Shown: positions 13,623 to 19,440 of the stretch, one piece after another
How positions within the stretch are numbered: the first letter of the stretch is position 1
Layout of the letters: each line of letters starts with the position of its first letter
NCBI GenBank assembly: GCA_902495155.1
Contig: CABUWD010000014.1
Span: 1 to 23,152 of the forward strand
From: an uncultured Collinsella sp.
GTDB lineage: Bacteria > Actinomycetota > Coriobacteriia > Coriobacteriales > Coriobacteriaceae
Direction: 5' to 3'
Length of the DNA: 23,152 nt
Position numbers and translations under genes: made by a program
The notes under the pieces: model-generated
Database searches by the model: none
Seen by the model: only the letters and a program-made list of their open reading frames with translations
What the model was told of the DNA's origin: nothing

Positions 13623-14663
13623 TTACAGCTCGACGAGCTGGCCGGTCTCGGCGGCCTCCTTGATGGCGTTAAGCAGCGTGAGCGTCTTAACGTTGTCGGC
13701 GGGGGTCACGACGGGCTCGACCTCGCGGCGAACGACCTTCACAAAGTGCTTGAGCTGCATCTTGTGCGGCAGCGCCGGGTCGACGGCCGGAATCTCCATC
13801 TGCAGCGGCTTGTGCCAGTTGGAGGCTCCGTCGTAGGAGAACTGGTGCAGGCGGGGCAGCGACAGGGCGCCCAGGGTTCCGCCGATAAAGTAGGCGTCGG
13901 CGTCGAAGGGGCGGTACTGCGGATCCTCGCGAGCGGTGGCCTCCCAGTTCCAGGGGCTGGCGGTGGCGTCGGAGATGGTCATGCTTGCGAGCGCGCCATC
14001 GGCAAAACGGACGTTGACCACGGCGGAGTCCTCGGTCTCAAAACCGCGGGCGGCGCTGGACTGCATGCCCTGGACGGCAACGGGCTCGCCCAGCAGGTAG
14101 CGGAGCAGGTCGACGTCGTGCACCAGGTTGACCAGGATCGGGCCGGCACCCTTCTTGCGGCGCCACTCGACATCGAAATACTCGTCATTCTTATAGATCA
14201 TGTAGTGGAAGCTCGACACGGTGAGCTTGCCCAGCTCACCGGACTCGATGATCTCCTTGGCCTTGTTGACGAAGGGATTGTGGCGACGGTGCTGACCCAC
14301 GAGCACGGGCACGCCAGCGGTCTCGGCCTCGGCGGCGAAGGCCTGGGCATCCTCCAGGTCGTTGGAGATCGGCTTTTCGACCAACGGCACGATGTTGCGC
14401 TTCACAGCCTCGCGGGCAACGCCCAGGTGTAGGTCGTTGGGCGTGGCGATGATGACGGCCTCGGGTTTGACCTCGTCCATCATCTGGGCGGGATCGGTGT
14501 AAAACGGCACGCCGGCGGCCTCGGCCGTGGCGCGGGCGCCCTCAAAGGCGTCGGCGATGGCGACGAGCTCAGCCTCGGGCTCCTCGGTGACAAAGCGGAT
14601 GTGGTTGCGGCCCATGGCGCCGGCGCCGATAACGGCAATGCGGACGGGGTTGAGCTCAGACAT
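13623..14663 (-). CDS. Gfo/Idh/MocA-family NAD(P)-dependent oxidoreductase
   Basis: A 346-residue two-domain dehydrogenase. The N-terminal Rossmann fold begins IAVIGAGAMG (9-18). The family signature EKP is at 96-98, with K97 the catalytic lysine. The second catalytic motif HDVDLL is at 182-187 (H182 and D183 positions), inside the C-terminal alpha/beta domain. Members oxidise or reduce sugars, inositols or their derivatives at a hydroxyl or ring carbon; the substrate is not predictable here. AAGGAG lies 5 nt before the ATG. It is the last gene of an apparent operon SDR - MFS - Idh on the minus strand, 69 nt after the permease, with a palindrome in the gap, and it is followed by an intrinsic terminator. 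It probably acts on the substrate imported by the permease or on the product of the SDR. Confidence 0.92.
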   Translation of the reverse strand: MSELNPVRIAVIGAGAMGRNHIRFVTEEPEAELVAIADAFEGARATAEAAGVPFYTDPAQMMDEVKPEAVIIATPNDLHLGVAREAVKRNIVPLVEKPISNDLEDAQAFAAEAETAGVPVLVGQHRRHNPFVNKAKEIIESGELGKLTVSSFHYMIYKNDEYFDVEWRRKKGAGPILVNLVHDVDLLRYLLGEPVAVQGMQSSAARGFETEDSAVVNVRFADGALASMTISDATASPWNWEATAREDPQYRPFDADAYFIGGTLGALSLPRLHQFSYDGASNWHKPLQMEIPAVDPALPHKMQLKHFVKVVRREVEPVVTPADNVKTLTLLNAIKEAAETGQLVEL

Positions 14664-14693
14664 TTCGACTCCTTAATACTGGTGACCGGTGGA

Positions 14694-14724
14694 ATGCGAC
14701 AAAGGGGCTGTCCCTTTGTCGCAT
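14694..14724 (-). repeat. 14-bp palindrome inside the operon (copy 3 of the CAAAGGG family)
   Basis: In the gene sense the arms are ATGCGACAAAGGGA and CCCCTTTGTCGCAT (one G-T pair) with a 3-nt CAG loop. It begins 8 nt after the permease stop codon and ends 30 nt before the Gfo/Idh ATG. Compared with copy 1, the second stem position from the GAC changes from T-A to C-G, which keeps pairing. There is no T-tract. It could stabilise or process the mRNA or lower expression of the last gene. Confidence 0.88.
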
Positions 14725-14732
14725 CGGTAAAA

Positions 14733-15989
14733 CTAGGCGGACTTCTTCTTGCTGTCGGAGACCATCATGTAGAGGGTGAGCACGACGGCGATGGCGGCGA
14801 TCACAATAGCGCCGTAGAAGGACTGCTGGTAGGCGGCGCTGCCGGCCTCGGCGTGATACAGCACGGCGGTGATGGGCTGGCTGATCCAGGTGGAGGCGGC
14901 GTAGCCCAAAAACATGATGCCGTAGTTGACGCCGATGTTGCTGGTGCCAAAGGCGCCACCGGTGAGCGGCGGGTAGATGACGAGCAGGGCGCCAAAGCTA
15001 AAGCCGAGCAGGGCGAGTGCCACAAAGAACATGCTCTGCGTAAAGCTCATCGACATGATGACGAGCGCGACGATGGTGACGACAAGGCTGATGAGCAGCG
15101 ACTTATAGGCGCCGAGCTTGTCGATGATCTGGCCAAAGGACAGACGACCGACCAGGTTGGCGCAGGTGTTGACGGAGACGACCACACCGCCGAGGGCGAC
15201 GGCCGCGGCGCTCGTGGGGTCGGCGAAGAGCTGGACGGCGGCGATGGAGGCAACCTTGCCGACGAGCAGGGTGCCCGCGGTGGCGGCAAAGGCGAAGGTG
15301 ACGATGAGAACCCAGAAGCGCGGGGTCTTGACCATCTCGCCCGGAGTGAGGTCACCGAAGGTGCCGGCATGCGCGCCACCCTTGGGGGCCTCGAATCCCT
15401 CGGGCAGCCAGCCGGCCTCGGGGGCCTTCAGGAACAGGGCGGAGGCGGCGATCGTCACAAAGAAGATGACGCCGAGTGCCTTGAGGGCGCCAAAGATGCC
15501 CAGGCTCGGGATGAGCAGCGAGGCGAGTACCGGGGACAGCACGGCGGGACCGGCGGTCGAAGCGGCCAGGGTGATGCCGGAGGCGAGACCCTTCTTGTCG
15601 ATGAACCACTTTTGGCCGGTGGTGAGCGCCGGGTTGTAGCCCAGGCCGTTGCCGACAGCGGCGACGAGCGAGAACCACAGGTAGAACTGCCACGGCTCGG
15701 TGACGGTGCCGGACATGAACCAGCCCAGGCCGTAGCACACGGCGGCAGCGATCACGACGTTGCGCGGGCCGATCTTATCGGAGATGCGGCCGGCGAAGAT
15801 GCCCGTCACGGCCATGATGGTCTGGAAGACGGGGAAAGCCCAGGTAAGGGCGCTCGACCACTCGGGGTAGACGGCGAGCAGGTTCTTGCTCACGACGGAG
15901 TACAGCGCGATGGAGCTGATGAAGAACATGGTGACGCACGCGGCGGAAAGCACGACGGCGCGACCCTTGTTGGAGTTGGTGGAAGCCAT
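14733..15989 (-). CDS. OFA-type MFS permease (oxalate/formate antiporter-like)
   Basis: A 418-residue integral membrane transporter with about twelve hydrophobic spans arranged as two sets of six, separated by a central loop near residues 195-220 (PEAGWLPEGFEAPKGGAH). The MFS motif A between spans 2 and 3 reads GRISDKIGPR (67-76). GNGLGYNPALTTGQKWF and the downstream GLASGITLA are typical of the OFA subfamily, whose characterised members move oxalate, formate, lactate or other small carboxylates. That family fact suggests a monocarboxylate or dicarboxylate, but MFS substrate cannot be set from sequence alone. The ATG at 15989 has GAAAGAG 4 nt upstream. It is the middle gene of the minus-strand operon, 66 nt after the SDR. 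The C-terminus is basic (DSKKKSA). Confidence 0.9.
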   Translation of the reverse strand: MASTNSNKGRAVVLSAACVTMFFISSIALYSVVSKNLLAVYPEWSSALTWAFPVFQTIMAVTGIFAGRISDKIGPRNVVIAAAVCYGLGWFMSGTVTEPWQFYLWFSLVAAVGNGLGYNPALTTGQKWFIDKKGLASGITLAASTAGPAVLSPVLASLLIPSLGIFGALKALGVIFFVTIAASALFLKAPEAGWLPEGFEAPKGGAHAGTFGDLTPGEMVKTPRFWVLIVTFAFAATAGTLLVGKVASIAAVQLFADPTSAAAVALGGVVVSVNTCANLVGRLSFGQIIDKLGAYKSLLISLVVTIVALVIMSMSFTQSMFFVALALLGFSFGALLVIYPPLTGGAFGTSNIGVNYGIMFLGYAASTWISQPITAVLYHAEAGSAAYQQSFYGAIVIAAIAVVLTLYMMVSDSKKKSA

Positions 15990-16055
15990 TGGACTCTTTC
16001 TAATCGATACGGAGGAGGAACAGGCGTGTCCGCGGGTCCTCCCTGTCGGGTTGGT

Positions 16056-16937
16056 TTACTGGTCAGTCGGCTTGGCGACGCCGGACTCATCGGACCAGAG
16101 CTCGACACCCTTGTTCTTGAGGTAGTTGTCGGCATAAGCGCGACGGCCTCCGGGCTTGGCGGTGAGGTCGCCCATCATGTTGGAGAAGCCGCCGTCGACT
16201 TTGATGGCGTCGCCGGTGGTAAAGTCCGAGCGCTTGGACGCCAGGAACATGACGGCGTTGGCGATATCGCTGACCTCGCCGATGCGGCGCGTGGCGATCA
16301 GACGGCTGCGGCTCTTTTCGACCTCGGGGTCGGCGTAGAAGTTGGCCGACATCGGGGTCTTAACGAAGCAAGGCTCGACGCAGTTGGAGCGGACGCCGTA
16401 GGGGCCCCACTCGGCAGCCAGCATCTTGGACATCATGTTGACGCCCGCCTTGGTGGAGCTGTACACGCCCGAGAACGTCTCGGGGGAGTGGCTGGCAACG
16501 GTCGAGATGTGCACCAGGCGGCCCTGGCCGGCCTTGATCATCTCGCGACCAAAGCGCTGCGAGGTGATGAAGTAACCGGTGAGGTTGACGTTGAGCACCT
16601 GCTCCCAGTCGCTCAGCGGCAGGTCTTCCATGGCGGCGAAGCGCAGGATGCCGGCGGTGTTGACGAGAACGTCGATGCGGCCGAAGTCGCGGATCGTGGC
16701 GTCGACGGCGGCCTGAACCTCGGCCTCGTCGGTAGCGTTCATCTTGTAGCCCTCGGCGTGGATGCCAAACTCGGCGGCGAGGTCGGCGGCAGCGGCCTTG
16801 ACCTTTTCCTCGTCCAGATCGAGCAGGACGACGTTGGCGCCGTTGCGGGCGAACTCGCGGCAAATCTCGACGCCCATACCGCCGAGCGCGCCAGTCACGG
16901 CGCAGACATCGCCCTCGAGCTTAAGCCAGTTGCTCAT
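16056..16937 (-). CDS. Classical short-chain dehydrogenase/reductase
   Basis: A 293-residue cytoplasmic NAD(P)-dependent oxidoreductase. The cofactor loop is TGALGGMG (15-22), NTAG is at 93-96 in place of the usual NNAG, N118 is in VLNVNLTG, and the active-site Y159-S-S-T-K163 is intact. D40 at the end of strand 2 (VVLLDLD) points to NAD(H) preference. The residue 13 before Tyr, normally Ser, is T146, with S145 next to it in HISTVAS. A C-terminal extension of about 40 residues after VDGGFSN (248-254) is longer than usual. AAGGGAAG precedes the ATG. It is the first gene of the operon, divergent from a LysR regulator that probably controls it. A Coriobacterial steroid or bile-acid dehydrogenase role cannot be excluded or supported from the motifs. 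Confidence 0.9.
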   Translation of the reverse strand: MSNWLKLEGDVCAVTGALGGMGVEICREFARNGANVVLLDLDEEKVKAAAADLAAEFGIHAEGYKMNATDEAEVQAAVDATIRDFGRIDVLVNTAGILRFAAMEDLPLSDWEQVLNVNLTGYFITSQRFGREMIKAGQGRLVHISTVASHSPETFSGVYSSTKAGVNMMSKMLAAEWGPYGVRSNCVEPCFVKTPMSANFYADPEVEKSRSRLIATRRIGEVSDIANAVMFLASKRSDFTTGDAIKVDGGFSNMMGDLTAKPGGRRAYADNYLKNKGVELWSDESGVAKPTDQ

Positions 16938-16963
16938 AGGAACTTCCCTTCTTGTGCCTCCCG

Positions 16964-16990
16964 GTGGGTCGCTCCCGTTAACCGACCCAC
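16964..16990 (-). promoter_or_regulatory. Leader hairpin of the SDR operon
   Basis: GTGGGTCG (16964-16971) and CGACCCAC (16983-16990) form an 8-bp perfect stem with an 11-nt loop. On the minus strand this lies in the expected 5' leader, ending 27 nt before the SDR ATG. On the plus strand a GTGGTTTTTG tract follows, so it could instead end transcripts entering the LysR promoter region. Confidence 0.5.
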
Positions 16991-17006
16991 GTGGTTTTTG
17001 CTGGTT

Positions 17007-17035
17007 ATCGTATGCTTTGCATTTGCGCAGGTGAA
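17007..17035 (-). promoter_or_regulatory. Candidate promoter of the SDR operon
   Basis: On the minus strand TTCACC (17035-17030) and TACGAT (17012-17007) are separated by exactly 17 nt; each matches consensus at 4 of 6 positions. Transcription would start near 17000 and give a 63-nt leader containing the hairpin at 16964-16990. The match is weak enough that another start is possible. Confidence 0.4.
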
Positions 17036-17070
17036 TTGCATATTTGTTAGAATGGCGTTAATCGTAGGTT

Positions 17071-17103
17071 TACACTGTGCGATGCAGTTTATTCTCAATT
17101 GAG
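17071..17103. promoter_or_regulatory. Candidate LysR operator (21-bp dyad plus CTCAATTGAG)
   Basis: TACACTG-N7-CAGTTTA at 17071-17091 is an imperfect dyad with 6 of 7 arm positions paired, and a perfect 10-bp palindrome CTCAATTGAG follows at 17094-17103. Both sit in the 233-bp divergent region between the SDR operon and lysR. The dyad centre is about 80 bp upstream of the proposed SDR transcription start, near the usual position of a LysR-type recognition site. Confidence 0.45.
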
Positions 17104-17170
17104 CGCGTGACCTGCGAAAACAACCCCCTGTGGCGCTATGTGGCCACGGGCGCGAAAACGGGAGATTGAC

Positions 17171-18049
17171 GTGTACGATCGACGACTTGAGGCCATATCG
17201 GCCGCCGCGGAGCTGGGAAGCTTCTCGCGTGCGGCGGCAAAATTGCGCGTGTCGACCCCGGCGCTCGTCAAACAGGTGTCGGGATTTGAGGCCGAATTTG
17301 GTATCACGTTGTTCGAGCGCTCGCATTCGGGTGTTAAGGTGACGCCGGCGGGCGCTCTGCTGGTGGATGACGCGCGCTCGATCATGCGGCAGTCCGAGGA
17401 CGCGCTGCGCCGCGCCCGACGCGCGGCGGGCGATGGCGGTGCCGTGCGCCTGGGTGTGTCGATGATGTGCCCGGGGCGCCAAACGCTTTCGATGTGGACG
17501 GGCATCCACGATCTGGAGCCGTCGCTGCGATTTGAGATTGTGCCGGTAAGCGACCTCTACGACGAGCGCGAGACCGTCATGCGCAGCTTGGGCCGCGAGG
17601 TCGATGTGGTGCAGTCGAGTTTTTCTACCCCACGCTGGGGCGACGCCTGCCAAAAGCTCCGCATCGTTAACGTTCCGTTTTATATCGACCTGCCGCGCAC
17701 GAGTACGTTGGCGCGCAAGAATCGCATCACGGTTGCCGACTTGGAGGGCATGCGTCTGCGCGTGCTGCGTCACGGCAACGATGCCATGGACAGCCTGCGC
17801 ATCGACCTGTTGGCCGACGGCGGCGTGGACGTGATCGATGTGGATAGCTTCGACTTTGCGCTCTTTAACGAGGCGGAGGAAAAGGGCGACGCGGTGCTCA
17901 CCTGCGGCGCATGGTCGGGCGTGCACCCGGCCTTTGTGGGCGTACCGTTCCTGTGCGGCCGCGAGGTGCCGGTCTTTCTGCACTACCCGCTCGAGCCCAC
18001 CCTCCAAGTCCAAAAATTCGTCAACGCCATGGCACAACTTCTCAAATAG
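17171..18049 (+). CDS. LysR-family transcriptional regulator
   Basis: A 292-residue DNA-binding regulator. The N-terminal winged helix-turn-helix is clear: ELGSFSRAAAKLRVSTPAL at 14-32, then FGITLFERSHSGVKVTPAG in the wing region. The remaining about 200 residues form the periplasmic-binding-protein-like effector domain, ending in a Phe/Val-rich strand pattern. GTG at 17171 is chosen because CGGGAG ends 6 nt upstream and because LysR proteins normally begin just before the first helix (here YDRRLEAISAAAELGSF); an in-frame ATG at 17138 would add 11 basic residues and lacks a site. It is divergent from the SDR-MFS-Idh operon, the classical arrangement for a LysR activator responding to the pathway substrate or an intermediate. 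The effector is unknown. Confidence 0.92.
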   Translation: MYDRRLEAISAAAELGSFSRAAAKLRVSTPALVKQVSGFEAEFGITLFERSHSGVKVTPAGALLVDDARSIMRQSEDALRRARRAAGDGGAVRLGVSMMCPGRQTLSMWTGIHDLEPSLRFEIVPVSDLYDERETVMRSLGREVDVVQSSFSTPRWGDACQKLRIVNVPFYIDLPRTSTLARKNRITVADLEGMRLRVLRHGNDAMDSLRIDLLADGGVDVIDVDSFDFALFNEAEEKGDAVLTCGAWSGVHPAFVGVPFLCGREVPVFLHYPLEPTLQVQKFVNAMAQLLK

Positions 18050-18168
18050 CTATCGTGTCGATGATTCTTTAATCCCCGTCCTAGAAAAATCATCTGGTAG
18101 AGTTGACCTCACGTGAATTTCAGTACACTGCGTACTACCTGTGCTTTTGTCATTTTGGGAGTGAACTT

Positions 18169-19260
18169 GTGAATACTTCTGTCGCCAAGAAAGCCAGCCA
18201 GGCGGTGCGCCTGCTCATGATGGTGCTCACGGCAGTTCTCATCTTCTTCTTCATCAATGTTATGCTGCTCGTCTCCGATATCCAGGGCACGGCGCGCGTG
18301 GTCAACTACGCCGGTCTGGTGCGCGGTACCACGCAGCGAATCGTTAAGCTCGAGGACGCGGGCCAGCCTCAAGATGACCTGCTCAAAGCCGTGGATTCAT
18401 ACATCAACGGTTTGCGTTACGGAAGTGACGACCTCAACCTCGTCCGTCTCGACGACGATGAGTATCAGGCAAAGATGACCGAGCTTGCAAATTATTATGA
18501 TGAGCTTTGCGCCGAGATTAGCCGCGTGCGCGAAGTCGGCTACGAGAGCACCGACATCATCTCCATGAGCGAGGAGTTCTTTGGCATTTGCGACGATGCT
18601 ACGCGACTCGCAGAGGACTACTCTCAGGAGAAGGCGTCGGCGCTCAACTATCTCGAGGGCTTGGTGATCATCGACATCGTGGGCTTGGTGGCGACCTTTG
18701 CGGTCGAACTTGTTCGCGCGGTGCGAACTGCCGCGCTCAATCGCGAACTGCAGAGCAAAGTCTATCTCGACGAAGCCACGGGACTGCCCAACAAGAACAA
18801 GTGCGAGGAGATCTTGGGGCAGGAGCGGCTTGTCTCCGCGGAGGCGCCCGTTGCGGTGTGCGTCTTCGACCTTAACAATCTGCATACGGTCAATAACAAC
18901 TTCGGCCACGAGAAGGGCGACGAATACATCCGTTCTTTTGCCCAGCAGCTGGGGTGCGTGGCGTCCGAGACCTGCTTTGTGGGCCGCGACGGCGGCGATG
19001 AGTTTATCGCGGTGCTGTGGGATGCCGATCGGGCTGCCGTGGAGTCCTGTCTCGCTCGGGTTCGTGCGAACGTGAACGAGTATTCCGAGGCTCACCCCGA
19101 CATGCCTATCAGCTATGCGGTGGGCTATGCGCTTTCCAGTGATTTTGATGAACCGCCTACGATGCGCGAGCTCTTTTCCCAGGCCGACAAAAACATGTAC
19201 ATCGACAAGAACCGCGTAAAGACAGCCGAGGCAGCCGGGCCGCAACGCGAGGAACGGTAA
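18169..19260 (+). CDS. Membrane-anchored GGDEF (diguanylate cyclase-type) protein
   Basis: A 363-residue protein predicted to make cyclic di-GMP from two GTP at the inner face of the membrane. Span 1 is at about 14-36 and span 2 at about 162-183; the roughly 125 residues between them form an extracytoplasmic, mostly helical sensor. Its first helix (ARVVNYAGLVRGTTQRIVKLE region) resembles the PilJ/NarX-type N-terminal sensor helices. After a short linker the GGDEF domain runs from about 200 to 350, with DEATGLPNKN, then VFDLNNLHTVNNNFGHEKGD and the intact active-site loop RDGGDEF (G275-G276-D277-E278-F279). No RxxD inhibitory site is present ahead of it. The start is GTG at 18169 because GGGAG lies 7 nt upstream; the open frame extends to 18103. 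It lies 119 nt after lysR and is probably transcribed separately. Confidence 0.9.
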   Translation: MNTSVAKKASQAVRLLMMVLTAVLIFFFINVMLLVSDIQGTARVVNYAGLVRGTTQRIVKLEDAGQPQDDLLKAVDSYINGLRYGSDDLNLVRLDDDEYQAKMTELANYYDELCAEISRVREVGYESTDIISMSEEFFGICDDATRLAEDYSQEKASALNYLEGLVIIDIVGLVATFAVELVRAVRTAALNRELQSKVYLDEATGLPNKNKCEEILGQERLVSAEAPVAVCVFDLNNLHTVNNNFGHEKGDEYIRSFAQQLGCVASETCFVGRDGGDEFIAVLWDADRAAVESCLARVRANVNEYSEAHPDMPISYAVGYALSSDFDEPPTMRELFSQADKNMYIDKNRVKTAEAAGPQREER

Positions 19261-19263
19261 GCC

Positions 19264-19275
19264 TGTGACAAAGGG
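19264..19275 (+). repeat. Half copy of the CAAAGGG palindrome
   Basis: TGTGACAAAGGG is identical to the 1484-1495 segment of copy 1 and begins 3 nt after the GGDEF stop codon. The second arm is missing: the sequence continues CATAGAAAGGCC directly into a different hairpin at 19282-19316. Confidence 0.65.
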
Positions 19276-19281
19276 CATAGA

Positions 19282-19316
19282 AAGGCCTCCGCAGCTCGTG
19301 TGGCTGCGGAGGCCTT
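19282..19316. terminator. Bidirectional-type terminator hairpin between convergent genes
   Basis: AAGGCCTCCGCAGC (19282-19295) pairs perfectly over 14 bp with 19303-19316 around a 7-nt loop. The T-tracts are short on both sides (CCTTATTC on plus, CCTTTCTA on minus). It lies between the GGDEF gene and the ABC operon, which converge here, so it can serve both. Confidence 0.75.
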
Positions 19317-19347
19317 ATTCGTTGCGGCGCATTGTGTTTGGGTCGCT

Positions 19348-19429
19348 GAGATGAGTCGATTTGCCCCGAAAGAGGAGGGCATTGACCTTAGAGTCATGCC
19401 CGACGAATGAGCGGCAAATCGGCCATCTC
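19348..19429. repeat. 82-nt nested palindrome between convergent genes
   Basis: The outer arms GAGATGAGTCGATTTGCC (19348-19365) and GGCAAATCGGCCATCTC (19413-19429) pair over 17 bp with one bulged A and one G-T pair. Inside, GGGCATTGAC (19377-19386) pairs with GTCATGCCC (19393-19401) with one bulged T. The result is a hairpin within a hairpin, with no T-tract, ending 12 nt from the ABC stop codon. It differs in sequence from the other palindromes in the window. Confidence 0.75.
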
Positions 19430-19440
19430 GGCGGGCCGAG

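Noticed and set aside
16056..16937. SDR as a bile-acid hydroxysteroid dehydrogenase
   Set aside because: Gut Coriobacteriia do carry such enzymes, but generic SDR motifs do not establish this and the sequence does not resemble the Collinsella 7-beta enzyme as I recall it.
14601..17102. Plus-strand open frame of 833 codons across the Idh, MFS and SDR genes
   Set aside because: It is antisense to three clear genes, has no recognisable domain and runs through two intergenic regions including a palindrome.
18060..18094. GATGATT / AATCATC inverted repeat after lysR as a terminator
   Set aside because: A 7-bp AT-rich stem with a 21-nt loop and no T-tract is too weak to call.
18103..18129. TTGACC (18103-18108) and TACACT (18124-18129) as the promoter of the GGDEF gene
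   Set aside because: The 15-nt spacer is short and the -10 is a poor match, so I did not list it as a feature, although the -35 is good.
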